A stretch of 64,000 nt of DNA from Paralichthys olivaceus (GCF_024713975.1 NC_091099.1:4397501-4461500), one strand, 5' to 3'. Shown: positions 38,643 through 49,782, counted from the first letter of the stretch. Notes: generated by a model from the letters alone, not told the origin. Translations and numbers: made by a program.

Positions 38643-39736
38643 CTGAAAGACAGGGAGACTTTCTTTAGTACAACAACCCGATGTGTACACTTAACATCTA
38701 ATCACACCACAGTGAAGTAATACATCTAATTCTAGAATGCCTCCATTTCAGATCACAGAATTCAACAGATTCAATCCAGTAACTTCAGGGCGACACGGTT
38801 TGAGTTTGCATGTTCTCCGTGTGCCTGTGTGGGTTTTCTCCAGAGTGTCTGGATTCCTCCTTCTGTCCAAAGGCAACTAGTTTAGATTATTGATAATCCT
38901 TGTTGCCCATAAGTGCGATGAGTAATTTTTCTTTATGAGTCGGCCCTGTGGCAGACCGATCCTGCCTCTTGCCCAGCGTAAGATCCAATATTCTAACAGC
39001 AAATATAATTAAGGAGCTCTGAACAACAAAAGCAGAAAACCAATATTTCATGTTAATCCTGTATGAATTCATAGAGACTGATATACATAAACAGTATCAT
39101 ACCATGGATCCATAAGCCCGTCAGCCAGGGCACTTGTTGGTGGCGGGCGGTGTATGTGTGCAACCTGAGGTAACCTTGTCCTGGTCACCTGCTGGACCTG
39201 CTGGAGTGTCCGCTCTTTGTTTCCTGCTGCTGTGCCTATCTGGTGGAAGCACCTTGCTTTGCTGGAAACAGGTAAATGTTCTGAGTCGGTCTGGGTGAGT
39301 CGCAGCCGACGTGCACGAAACCCTTGCGGCTTGCGATTAGCAGGAGCTGCTGTGGCACTGACAGGGGGAGAAGGGGACAGCGAGGTGTCTGAGGACAGGG
39401 ACAGCTGAGCCACGTCAGGGGATACGGCTTCTCCGTGATGCAGGTCTGTTAAAAAATATCATTACAAAAGGTTCAGGGGCAGCCATTAATCTCTGCTGCC
39501 TGCTATTTTATGTCTTTCGTTATTAAATTTAATGTTACTGTGGAAAGAAAATCATAAGTTCTCTCATGTTTCCAGTTTTTATAAGCAACATTAAGCACAT
39601 TCGTTCAGTGGATATCACCTGGAGAGAGAGACTGAAACGAGGAATCTGGAGAAGCAGTATCTTGACTTTCACCACACTTCTCCCCTCCATGTTCTTCATC
39701 ACTCCTGTCATTCCCCATCCTACCAAAACCTTCCTC

Positions 39737-39775
<39 letters not shown>

Positions 39776-42363
39776 GTCATTATTATCATCTCCCTCCTCT
39801 TCGTCTTCACTGTGTTGAATAGCCAGGACCTGTGGTAATCTTTCCGTCTCTATGGCCTTGAGACGCCTGAGAAATGTAGTAGATAGTGGATATTTGTAGT
39901 TTCAAATGGTGTGTCATGGCAAGACAGAGGTTAAGAATTAGCTTTTGCATAATTTAGTGTGTAATTTAGTGTTAAAGAGAGAGAGCTGTGCAAGTAGTTA
40001 CTACCTGCTGTGCTGCTCCCGCCAAGCTCTGAGTTCAGCGAATACATCACCACGTTCCCTAACATCAGGCTCCTCAAGGTCGTACGTGTGCTCTGGTACG
40101 TGAATGAGCAGGTCGCGGGGGGTAAAAGTAGACTTGGTGGGTGCCGTCTATAAGAAAGAAGCGAGGGGTGAATGAGCGTGTTGGTGGCAGAGGAAGCGAG
40201 AGAACGTAACAGAAAAGTAGAGGCCAAAGAGTTGAGTGCATCAATTATGGATATACACTTGGGTAAAGGGCAGACAGAGAGGAGGGAAAACAAACACAAC
40301 AGGGGCTTACTGAACAAGAGGGAGAGAGGGAGACGGGATGACTGCAGCGGCGTGTGTACATGCCAGTGTGACGGATCACATGGCGTTGGCGGTGAGGGCT
40401 CCATCTGTCACATCCCTCTGACACCGCTGCACCCTTCACACATCTCCATCCCCTGTGTCCTCCCACTGCTGTGCCTGTCGTCTCTCTCAGGTTTTGTCCT
40501 CTGTTAATACTTTGCTCTTTCTCTTTTTACTGACATGACATTAAAGAGATGAAGCCAGACAGCCATAATGGGTCTGTCAAAGCCCGCTCGTGTCAGTGAA
40601 CACTAAATACTCTGTGCATGATATGGTTGATTGGTGCAGATTTGCTTTTTTAAAACAAGGTTGTTTTTATTGACAGGAATTCTGTTGTTCCAACACACGC
40701 CGCCTACCTTCAACTTCTCGCGCCTCGCTCGAATAGCTTGGACTGGGTTTCCACAGTACACGATCTTACCAGCTCCTTCAACATTCAACAGATTAGAGGA
40801 TGAGATGGTGATTTCAGAAAAGTCTTTTGTCATAAATATTTCCTCTTGGTCACACGGCTCAGTAAAGACTGGAGCCGATCTTGTTTCTACAGGGTGATGG
40901 TAATAAGAAGAAAAAGAAACTAAAACTTAAGAAACTGTGAAAAAGATTGAAATGCTTCTCATGGGTCAGTAGTTTTGCCACAACAGTTATAGTTACTCAA
41001 TAATACTGATAAAGTTAGAGAGACTGTGTTTGGATGTCATGGAAGAAACAACACTCTGAAGAATAGTCACTGGTTTGCCTAACCATGTGTCAGGATGCTG
41101 GTTTCTGCTTCCACTGCTGCTATATCAGAGTCTGCAGAAGCAGGTCTGGATCCAGGAGGGGTGAGTACTCTGGACCTGGTTGCTGACATGGGTCTGGAGC
41201 CAGTGTGGGGTCTGGAGCCCTCTGATGAGAGTGGCCAGACACAGGAGCGGCTGGAAACAGGGCGCCTGGCGGAGCTGGGTCTGCTGTCCGGCCAAGCACC
41301 CTCGGCTGTCTCCTCTACAAATACAGAAGTGAGTGGCTCATTAAATACACCACTCTAATAAACTGGCCTGCCTCGACCAACTCAAAACAACATATAAATG
41401 CACACACCGTCCTCAGTGGCGCTCTGGGAGGAGCTACAGTCTCTGATGGAGTTTCGGAGAATGGCCCAGTCTTCTCCCATGACGCTGCTGCAGCTCAGCC
41501 CGTCATCCTCAATCCTTATATTGTCAAGGTAATGAAGCTGAGGGACCAACTCCCTCACTGCAGCCCGATATCTATAGTCTGACGTCTGGGTACAGGAAGC
41601 AAAGAGAGAGTGAAATGTTGAGGACAGACAGATGTTTGGAGAGGCAGTGAAATGGGACAAAAAGGGAAGAACAGGCAGACAGTGACTTAACTGATGCAGT
41701 GTTTTATGCAGGGTAAATTATTTCAGTTTAATGGTATGTAGTCTATTGTGCACTAAAAGCCATGAGTGCATTGAGTAGCAGTGTATTTAAGGATTACATA
41801 CTGTAAATAAACCTTCAGGAATATATATATATTCCTGTAGTGATTTCAGTTTATGTACTATAGTTAAAGACCAATGTAATGAACAGATTACTCAAATCTG
41901 CCCTTGACGTCGACTCATCCACTTATTGATGTGCTTGGTTTTCCATTTGGCTCCAAAAATGGAATAATTGCACTTCTAACCTGAATTATATTCAATTAAA
42001 CTGCGGTACGGAATACTTTAGATATACTAAATAATACATAGCGGTACATTATGGACTACATGATGCCCCTAGATAAAGATCCAGGAGATGTAGTGAAGGA
42101 GATGTCAGGAGACTCTAAATCATTATTTCGACCCACATTCAATAAAGTATTGGTTTATACAAACGAACCTGTGGTGTGTAAGCAAACCAAACACAGGGCA
42201 GGTGCTGAATGTTACAATAGCTACTAGCGTCACAAGATAGTAATGCATAAAATAATGCCTATTAGTTAGCCCTCATGATCTCTGCACTTGTTTTTGACCA
42301 CTGCGACGCTTAACTCTTCTGCAAGACCTAACTTTTTAACACTAGGGGAAGCTACAGAGATAC

Positions 42364-42407
<44 letters not shown>

Positions 42408-45400
42408 GACAGTAAGTCAGTGAGCGATCAAATTAGAGCTTGGCACTCCTGCCCTTCACCAAACCACACAGATGCAATGAATGAAAAAAAGAAAGGCTGG
42501 CAACGAGGAAATGAGAGAGAAAAGAGGAGGAGAATGATGGCTCAGTAAGAGGAAGTAAGCGGATATGTGTATATCTGTGTGTGTGTGTGTGGTGGATACA
42601 GAGAAAGAGAGCAAGACGAGTGGCAAGCTAGCAAACCCAAGTCTCCCTCAGTCACTACAAAGCACAGGCCTAATGCATATTCAGCTCAGCATCTCCCTTC
42701 ATTGCCCCAGTTTCCTAATTAATGCTCGGCTGGTGGGTGTAAATAAACACATTCACAGTGGCCCAAATAAAAAAAGAACACGGTGTCTCGAATCCATGGA
42801 AGGTGGAAATGCAGCTTCTACCTCATATGCCCCTGAATTTGTCTGTGTCGAGCTGCTTTATGTGCCAGACATTTACACAAAATGATTAATGTGATGGTTC
42901 AATATGCACTGCAGAGTAAAAACTGATATGTAGCTGTTGAATATTTTGATCCCTCCTCCTCTCCCAGTGTCCTCTCTGGTGCGTCGAAGGCCCAAATACA
43001 GATTAATGAGATCACTGATATTTTAATGTCTCAGCACACACTAATGACATTTGGGCCATTATCTGACAAAGCCACGGAGGCTAACATCTATGTGCTGGCA
43101 CAGGCTACACAACACCGCAAACATGAGTTACATTTTACAACACCAACTGAACACAACACTTCCTTTGCAGAAGTGCTGCCCAGCTCTTTGCTCAAGCATT
43201 TTTTTTTTTTTGCTCACTGACGTTTTACCGTTTTACTCAACTATTGTTGCGGTTGTGTTTTTATATTATTATTGCACTACTTTGATTGTTCGCTTTTCAA
43301 ATAAAGAAAAAAAAGTGTAATCTTTAAGTATCTCAAATCGTAATCTAGATAAGATCCACATGAATAGAAAACCAATAAAACACACAGAAACATCACGTCA
43401 TTATCGTCTCATTATCAGCCTTGCATGATGCCACAGTTGATGGTCACGACCTGTTGATCTTAAGGACAGTACAGACGCATTCATGACTTTTGCAGCAAAC
43501 GATAGAACAATGTTAATTTGTCAAGTATCAGTGTCTGCTGACTCATACAGGACAAACAGAGCCTGACAGGAGAAGACAAAAATCATATCCATATTAGCGC
43601 ATTCAAGAGCCATCTCTTTTCACAGGTGATGCCAATGTATAATTACCTGAGTGGCAGTGGGGGTTGGGCGCACACACACAGGATTTCCCTCCAGTGTGAG
43701 TTTCTGGAGTTTGTTACATAACCCCAGATACTGGACCTGGACTAAATCATCCACATCGTTCCCTTCCAGATCCAACAGCTGCAGGTTCTCCAGCATGCCG
43801 AGCTGACTCAGGTGTGATATGCTGTTATAGGCCACATACAGTTCCTGAAAAAACAATGGAATGACGTACAGACAGGGTTGACCGGCAGGAAAACCAAGAA
43901 AATATGTGATGAGTTAAAGAGAAAAACTAGCAGAGATACAGTTTATTATAAACAGAGAGCCAGAGGGACAGATTTGGTATCTTTCCATCTCACAGATACG
44001 ATTACAACATCACTGATCGCTTATCAACATCTATTACATCACTACTTAGTAATGTTCCATAGTGGCAATATTGATGCTGTAATGTTACTGTATTTTGTTG
44101 CCAACGCAACACAACAAAAGGAATTTATGTTTAAGTTAAGAAACAAATTTAAAACCAACATAAAAACTTGATTGTATTGATTTGTGTTTCTTTTAATCAA
44201 CTGATGAGTTGTTGAATTGTCTCTTTAAAATCTACCTTCAGACAAGACAAAGTAGAAATGCCATCTAGGTCTTGTAGGCAGCAGCGAGACATCCACAGCA
44301 CCTGCAGATGGGAGAGGGTTGTTCCCAAGTCTCTAAGAACACAAAATAAAGCAGAGTTAGAGGCAGGGAGAGGGAGTTGCACAACACTGTGAAAAGTGAA
44401 TGAGTCCCTCCAGTCCCTTGGTCACTGCAGCTACAAACTCCTTTCTCTTCCCCAATATGCAACCCTCTCTTTCTGCCTCCCACTTTTCCCTACAGCACAC
44501 CCCTGCTCTGACCCTTCCACCAGAGCCTCATTCAGTATATCTGCAGCCCTGTTACACCCTCTTCACTACAGCTCCCACAGCCCAGAGCAGGAAATGCTAT
44601 CAGAGGCAGTGCACGTCCGGCTCTCAGGGTGGAGCATACGGCGCCCTATCTCTCTGTTGTACTTTCTTATACCAATTTTCAATATGTGTTTTTGTGTGTC
44701 TCATTCTGGAAGTTTATTTCTGTGGTTGCAATCAAACTGGCAAAAGAATCTAGGGTAGACTGCATGTTACTTGTGTTTTTTCCCAGGATGAATCTGAAAA
44801 CTGATACAGCACAAAGCCCTCTGTGTCCTATTGTAAGACAGATGTGTGAACCTGTTCTCCATGTGTATCTATCTCTTGTGCTAAACACGTCTGTTGTCAT
44901 GTGTTTTACAAGCTCCAACATGTATCTGCGGCACACAAACATTTTCCTACTGGAAAACCTTAACTGAAGCAGAGCAGTGCTCTACACCTGCTACACAATC
45001 CCACAACACTCCTGAACCGACGTTCTGCTTCAAAGCACCGTCTTTTTATGGCTTCCAAAACCTTGTAGTTTCTTGTAGCACACATGTGACCTGTGTAAAG
45101 CCTGACAGTAATCCCCATGGGTCCATCCCTGCTCAGGGTCAAATTACATTTCTGTTTGAGGGAAGACTTGGACATGCTGGCTTTGCTTCTAAACATAAGC
45201 TAAATATAAATTGGCACAAATTCAGTTTTGTCAAATCCCACATTTGCCTTTGTGTTCCAGGATTTACAACTTCTTGAGAATCGGTGAAATTCCAAGAGGC
45301 GCTTTCGACATAATGAGTCTGTTTGTTCGTGTGATAATAAGAACAGGTTGCTACATAGGAGGAAAAAGACAACATGTTATGCAACTTTAAACTTACCTCA

Positions 45401-46417
45401 CTGACATGATCACGCTGTTGTTCATTTTCAGCTGAACAAGCTTGGGCAAGAGGGCACCTGGAAGATCGTCACATAAACCAAACTCTTTCTAATTACATCA
45501 GATTGGGGGATTTTTCAAGTTGTAAACTATTTTTCTGATTCAACTCTAAAAATCACTTCATCATATGTTTAACCTAAATTAGCTGTAGGATGTAGCACCT
45601 ATACCTACAGGCTAGGCATGACTTACATATACAGGCAATATTGTGACATGTGTAATCTAGGATTTTAAGTACAAAGATAAGTACAATGGAGATGTTGTTC
45701 CACAATGATTGGTTCATTTTTGAATTCAAGTTTGCACAATTAACCTAAAATCTAATATGGATAAAAATTTGCATTACAGTGATGCCATTATTACCTCTGC
45801 CAAGGAGGTTAGGTTTTCACGCATTTGTTTGTTGGTTGATTTGTATGTTTGTGTGTAAGCAAGATTACACAAAAACAACTGCAGGAGTTTGAAATAGTAA
45901 GCTGTGATTTGCCTTTATAAAAGTCGTGTACATCTTACCAAAGTAGGCCAGCGTAGTTTCTTGTGTGTCTACGCACATCTCCAGCGAGGTCACGAGATCG
46001 AGGTCCCCAGTTCCACATAGTGATTTCTGTTTGGAAAGTAAATTGACGGCACAACAAGGGACGTCTGAGTGGATCTTGAACTGGATTTTGTCTTTATATC
46101 AGTCGGTTTTTACCTTGGATGTTCACCTATAGCTCTGATGTAACAGGTTACGTAAAGCCTGTGGTATGAAATAATTTCTCTCTGCCCACCTCACCTTGAG
46201 AACAGCCTGTTCTTCTGTGAAGCACACACAACATGGTTCAGTGTGAACCTACCAGCTTCTCTGCAGAGAGGTGAAGCTCCACTTCTGTCTCTGGGTCCTC
46301 GCAGGGTTTAGTGGTCGGGGTTGGGTTGATATGACCCGATCCACTCAGCTCAGTCACCAGGACCCGCGCCGAACCGGGCCGGTCCTTCCGGGCCACGGGC
46401 CCAGGACAACAACTCAT
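38465..46417 (-). CDS. lrrc56: Leucine-rich repeat containing protein 56, complete coding region in 12 exons
   Basis: Twelve minus-strand exons join with consistent phases into 702 residues (human LRRC56 is about 540). Landmarks matching the human protein: PGSARVLVTELS near the start, SLEMCVDTQE, SHLQVLWMSRCCLQDLDGIS, ELYVAYNSISHLSQL and LQLLDLEGNDVDDLVQVQYL with LTLEGNPVC. Leucine-rich repeats span about residues 80-200; LVPQLHYLD closes the repeat domain; CGNPVQAIRARRE and LRAWREQHS follow in the tail. LRRC56 (Chlamydomonas ODA8) works with the IFT machinery in outer dynein arm assembly, and human mutations cause ciliary and laterality disease (family knowledge). The extra length lies in the low-complexity C-terminal half, including a 13-Asp run. 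The start is the first ATG of the open exon. Confidence 0.93.
38788..38992 (+). repeat. Degraded teleost interspersed repeat
   Basis: Contains gggcgacacggt, then gagtttgcatgttctccgtg, gtgggttttctccag and gtccaaaggcaac, then ggccctgtggcagaccgatc and cctcttgcccagcgtaag. This word order is a widespread fish repeat that I recognise. An internal part is deleted. It lies in lrrc56 intron 11. Confidence 0.65.
39103..39445 (-). CDS. lrrc56: lrrc56 coding exon 11
   Basis: Acceptor attttttaacag|ACCTG, donor ATCCATG|gtatga. Pro/Ser/Gln-rich tail with FRARRLRLTQTDSEHLPVSS and ending ALADGLMDP. If not spliced, the frame would stop 11 codons later; the spliced version continues open into exon 12. Confidence 0.75.
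39619..39866 (-). CDS. lrrc56: lrrc56 coding exon 10 with poly-aspartate tract
   Basis: Acceptor acatttctcag|GCGTC, donor TCTCCAG|gtgata. Starts RLKAIETERLPQVLAIQHSE and then becomes acidic. The (GAT)12 run at 39740-39775 plus one GAC encodes 13 consecutive Asp, followed by EEE. No similar tract is in the human protein. Confidence 0.85.
39740..39778 (-). repeat. lrrc56: Coding trinucleotide repeat (GAT)12-GAC, poly-Asp
   Basis: Twelve perfect GAT codons plus one GAC in frame in lrrc56 exon 10. Probably length-polymorphic. Confidence 0.9.
40005..40147 (-). CDS. lrrc56: lrrc56 coding exon 9
   Basis: Acceptor tttcttatag|ACGGC, donor CAGCAG|gtagta. Encodes TAPTKSTFTPRDLLIHVPEH onward and ends FAELRAWREQHSR; LRAWRE is shared with the human tail. 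Confidence 0.88.
40708..40886 (-). CDS. lrrc56: lrrc56 coding exon 8
   Basis: Acceptor caccctgtag|AAACA, donor TTGAAG|gtaggc. Ends LNVEGAGKIVYCGNPVQAIR then ARREKLK, matching the human GAGQVLCGNP segment. Confidence 0.88.
41084..41314 (-). CDS. lrrc56: lrrc56 coding exon 7
   Basis: Acceptor gtatttgtag|AGGAG, donor CACATG|gttagg. The donor is weaker than the others, but the phase fits. The exon is Ser/Arg/Pro-rich with a repeated GSRP motif and ends SILTH, corresponding to human SSLTHG. Confidence 0.8.
41408..41585 (-). CDS. lrrc56: lrrc56 coding exon 6
   Basis: Acceptor cctgtacccag|ACGTC, donor GAGGACG|gtgtgt. Encodes the repeat-domain cap, TSDYRYRAAVRELVPQLHYL then DNIRIEDDG, and EDWAILRNSIRDC, equivalent to the human segment around RKLIPQLQVLD. 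Confidence 0.92.
41586..43646 (-). other. lrrc56: lrrc56 intron 5
   Basis: A 2.06 kb GT-AG intron, the longest in lrrc56. Contains a (GA)n tract at 42367-42404 and AT-rich DNA, with no extra exon seen. Confidence 0.85.
42367..42404. repeat. (GA)n microsatellite
   Basis: A pure GA run of about 19 units inside an lrrc56 intron. Confidence 0.95.
43647..43844 (-). CDS. lrrc56: lrrc56 coding exon 5
   Basis: Acceptor gttttttcag|GAACT, donor CACTCAG|gtaatt. Sixty-six codons covering two to three leucine-rich repeats: ELYVAYNSISHLSQLGMLEN onward, ending LTLEGNPVCVRPTPTATQ. Confidence 0.95.
44236..44332 (-). CDS. lrrc56: lrrc56 coding exon 4
   Basis: Acceptor gttcttag|AGACT, donor CTGAAG|gtagat. 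Encodes DLGTTLSHLQVLWMSRCCLQ then DLDGISTLSCLK, which matches the human protein closely. Confidence 0.93.
44333..45396 (-). other. lrrc56: lrrc56 intron 3
   Basis: A 1.06 kb intron; nothing recognised within it. Confidence 0.85.
45397..45457 (-). CDS. lrrc56: lrrc56 coding exon 3
   Basis: Acceptor gatcttccag|GTGCC, donor AGTGAG|gtaag. A 61-nt exon encoding GALLPKLVQLKMNNSVIMSV, the first leucine-rich repeat. Confidence 0.9.
45792..45900. mobile_element. Fragment of the TACCTCC MITE-like repeat
   Basis: The left end reads TACCTCTGCCAAGGAGGTTA, as at 2565, followed by tttgtttgttggttg and gattacacaaaaac. The right half is missing. Lies in lrrc56 intron 2. Confidence 0.6.
45939..46026 (-). CDS. 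lrrc56: lrrc56 coding exon 2
   Basis: Acceptor tttccaaacag|AAATC, donor TACTTTG|gtaaga. Encodes KSLCGTGDLDLVTSLEMCVD followed by TQETTLAYF, the pre-LRR segment with the diagnostic LEMCVDT motif. Confidence 0.92.
46253..46417 (-). CDS. lrrc56: lrrc56 coding exon 1
   Basis: Residues 1-55, starting MSCCPGPVARKDRPGSARVL and ending LHLSAEKL at donor GAAGCTG|gtaggt. ATG 46417 is the only ATG ahead of the conserved GSARV motif in this frame. Confidence 0.9.
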
Positions 46418-46720
46418 CTCGAACTTAACACGTCTTCTCAAGCTAATTGTTTTGCTAACATAAAGCGATGGAAAGTCAATTAATATTCCACTCTGAGCTG
46501 ATCACAGCTAAAGATGCTTCTAATCTAAAGTCACATGGAAGTTTTAATCAAAAATAAATGTACCTGTAACAGAAAACTGCGTCTTAAAGAGCTGCTCTTC
46601 ACATTTCACAGGCTGGAGACACTTCCCAAACAAAAGTTTGCTTGACAACCACAGACGACTTCCTGGATACGGCACAGAGCGGCCCCGTGGCTCCCTGGGA
46701 GATGTAGTGCATGCAACAGG
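46418..46720 (-). promoter_or_regulatory. lrrc56: lrrc56 promoter and 5' UTR region
   Basis: Sequence immediately upstream of the start codon. The minus strand shows a possible UTR donor, GTTACAG|gtacat (exon end 46564), and a possible acceptor, acaattag|CTTGAG (exon start 46442), which would remove a 121-bp UTR intron. A ZNF143-like site lies at its far end. Confidence 0.5.
46695..46708 (-). promoter_or_regulatory. ZNF143/STAF-type binding site
   Basis: The minus strand reads ACTACATCTCCCAG, which fits the known SBS consensus ACTACAnnTCCCAG. It lies 278 bp upstream of the lrrc56 ATG, typical of vertebrate housekeeping and bidirectional promoters. Confidence 0.7.
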
Positions 46721-47670
46721 TCATGTCGAATAAAACCAGTGCAGAACTTGAAGTTAGGACTCGGATAACATTTCTCCTGTGATGCTTCTGTTGTTAAAGA
46801 TTAATTTAGTAAAACTCTGTTATAACACTATCCTGGTGGTGTGGTGCTGCCTTCACGTGCTCGTTGTAAACTCTGGGATTGGAACAGTGTGCAGTGTCGG
46901 GGTGAATAAGAGCAAAATAAAAGCATAATCATGTGTTTTTCTGATGAAAACTGAAAATGAAGGTTTTTGCTATTTCACTGCACAAGATTGGCTTTTTATG
47001 CGGTTTCAGATTGTTTGTATTTTATAGACAAAATAAGAAAAATTAATATATAAGTACAAGAAATAGAAGTACATCAGTAAGACGGGATTTCTTTTAAACA
47101 AACAACAACACACAGAGCATTTCTAAAGGCCTAGAAAACAGCCACGTCCAAACAGGAATGCGGGTTAAGAATCAATTCATTTAAATTCAGTTCAATTCTA
47201 AATACTGTATTTGTCCCTCAAGGGACAATTGAAAGCAAGCAGGAGAGAAAACAAGAGTGCACAGACAACGAAACCACACCAATAAAAAAAACAAGAATAG
47301 ATTAAAAAAATAAAAAGCAACGAACAAGTTGAGAGAGTAAAAGACATGTCACATTAGAAAATGTCTGTCCATATGTGGAACGCATGTCTCGCAAACCATC
47401 TAATCGCCTTCACACTTTGCACGTGTTCTGTAAATTGCACAAGAAAGTGCAGTGCAGATTTTGTTGCGACAATATTGAATAAAATCTTCACTGTAGATAA
47501 ACCAGGTAGGCTGAACGCGCCGTTTTCTCCCTTCACTCTGCAGTAGGCTGTATAAAAAGCACACAAACAATTAAAAACAAAAGTGGCTTTATATTATGGA
47601 ACTGTAAAAGGAGGACTCACTCACAACAAGGAATAAATCTGAAGTAGACTCCAGATCGACCAAACTCCAC
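46721..47670. other. Intergenic between lrrc56 and hras
   Basis: AT-rich sequence, no gene recognised. It ends at the left boundary of the second hAT MITE. Confidence 0.6.
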
Positions 47671-48140
47671 CAGGATTATTATAGTTAACGAAAACTAAGA
47701 CTAAAACTAAAACTAGCAATGAAAAAATGTTTTAGTTAACAGAATAAAAAAAAACGAAAACTAAATACAAACTACAATGAACAATGCAAAACTAACTAAA
47801 ACTAAACTGAATCGCAGATAAACTCTGCTTCGTTTTCGTTTCGTTTTCTCCCTCAGTGATGGTTAAAGAATGAAATTAAAGGACTTGATGAACCATATTT
47901 GGTGTCACACATTGGTTCATCCTTTTTCAGCCTCTACAAGTCAAGGCTTTCTCTTAATACCTGGAAAAACTAAAACTAAAACCAAATAAAAACTAAACTG
48001 AAACCAGTCGATTCCTCAAAATAAAAACTAAAACTACAAAATCACTTGTTGAACTAACTAAAACTGAACTGAAATAAAAGAGCAAACTGCAAAACTAAAT
48101 TTAAAAATAACAAAAAAAATCAAAAACTATAATAACCTTG
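47671..48140 (-). mobile_element. Non-autonomous hAT-type MITE, copy 2 (inverted)
   Basis: 470 bp; ends CAGGATTATTATAGTT and AACTATAATAACCTTG. Flanked by AACTCCAC (47663-47670) and CACTCCAC (48141-48148), an 8-bp target duplication with one mismatch. The interior is the reverse complement of copy 1, including the core around gacttgatgaaccat. It sits just upstream of the CpG-rich hras promoter. Confidence 0.85.
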
Positions 48141-48169
48141 CACTCCACTAGTTTGGACTAAACCCAGGT

Positions 48170-49150
48170 GGAGGTCACGCGGGAGTCGCCACATTTCCCA
48201 CAGTGTGTGAAGGCGGCGGTAACGTGCTCGGTAACCGGGGCGGGTCCATGCGTGGTGGCGCTGGGCGTGGGCTCCTCATCCCCGCTCTGCTCTCTCTGTC
48301 TGCGGGAGCACATTGTTCAACGCGGGCTCGGTTCACGCACAGAGCCCACGAACGCCCCGGCGCATTGTGTTTCCACTGAACACTAAAACGCTGCCAGAGC
48401 CAGGAAGCAGAAGAAGCAGAAGAAGAAGAAGCAGCTGCGGGAGATAACCGGAGGAACCAACAAATAAAAACACACACACACACACAAAAAAAAAAACAAC
48501 AACCAAGAAAATTGAGTTTCCTCTTGCAAGATTTTTCTCCGGTGGTGGACCGAGCCGACGTCGCTAATTAGACCCCTGCTTGTTGTGAGTATGCCGGGCA
48601 CATTCCTGTCTGCTGTGGCCGTGTTAGCTTCACTGCATGTCCGCTTCTTTTTTTTAAAAATAAGGGACCCCGTGTGTGTTTCTGGAGCTTCGGAGATGAC
48701 TGCGGGTTTAAACATGTTAGCTAGCTCCCTTAACGTTTCCATTCACGCCCCGGCGTTAACGCTAGCTACACAACTCATGCTAGCCTCTGCACCCCACTAC
48801 TACACGTATGAAGAATTGTGTGATTTATAAATATTTATCCCACGTCCTATTGTTTTCTTTTTTTTGTGAAGGGGGGGGGGGTGTCTGTTGATAGACAGAC
48901 CCATTTGGGTGTAGGAACTCCGGCCATGGAGGACTCTCATTAGCCCGCTGTGGATTTTTCACCTCCCGTCTCGCGGTGATAATCGAAACCAAACGCACTC
49001 AAATGAACACGTCTTCGTCGGAGACTTCGTCTGGTTGGTGTCCAGGGGTGAGGACCGTGCGGAGCGTGAGGCTGCAGCCGCCGACGGTGTGCGCTCAGAC
49101 GGGCAGGGTGACGCCCCGTCACACCGAGTCAAACCGAATGTATCACTGCG
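48170..49150 (+). promoter_or_regulatory. hras: CpG-rich hras promoter region
   Basis: CpG-dense compared with its surroundings in two blocks (about 48170-48370 and 48960-49135). It includes a GC box, ggggcggg, at 48237-48244. No TATA box is obvious, as expected for a housekeeping promoter. Confidence 0.7.
48370..48584 (+). other. hras: Probable hras non-coding exon 1
   Basis: The 3' end is set by the donor GCTTGTT|gtgagtatg. The next usable acceptor with a Ras coding exon is at 55932. The 5' end is only approximate. Vertebrate HRAS genes have a non-coding first exon, which supports the model. Confidence 0.5.
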
Positions 49151-49550
49151 GAAGTCAGATTCCATTACGAGGCGTTTATGAAGCTGTCAGGGGATTAGTT
49201 CGTACTCTGGAGGATGGCACAGCTGCTAGCAGCTAAAGGGGAGAAAAGGGAAAGTAAATGACCATCGGTCAGATTACAGCCACGAAACAGCAGCACAATG
49301 AATTCACCCCGAGCTTGACACGTCTATGTCGGGAATCCATTGTGCTGTAGAATCAAAACTTAAGTTGGTGTCCTTGGTGTTTGAGTGTTCTGTTCTTTTC
49401 TGACATTCAAGTGCATAACTCATTTGATCCATTGTGTTTTCAGCTCATTGGAAACAAAGCAGAGAGTGTTTTGTTCTTTTATTTTTTTTTTTTTTGGTTT
49501 ATAATTGTCACTGACCGATTAATGTCCCAGTTCATATTTATTTTAACTGG

Positions 49551-49782
49551 GAAATGATTTGTATTTATACGGAGCCTTTTCTGGTCTTGATGACCACTCA
49601 CAGCTCTTTACGGTACAGTTCCCCCATCACACACACATTCATGCATCTATGTGCAGGGGCAATTTTTTCTTGGGTTCGGTATCTTGCCCAACAACAGTTT
49701 GGCACGTGGAATAGGGAAGGCAGGGATCAAGCCGCCAACCGTCTGGTTATTGGAAGGCCCGCTTGATCTCCTGAGGCATAGT
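49551..49782 (-). mobile_element. tRNA-derived SINE
   Basis: On the minus strand the head carries an A-box-like TGCCTCAGGAGATCAAGCGG (49758-49778) and a B-box-like GGCTTGATCCC (49723-49733). The tail ends AGTGGTCATCAAGACCAG then CCGTATAAATACAAA. This head and tail combination is a common teleost SINE. Confidence 0.7.

Noticed and set aside
41095..41358. Plus-strand open frame of 87 codons.
   Set aside because: It is the antisense shadow of lrrc56 exon 7.
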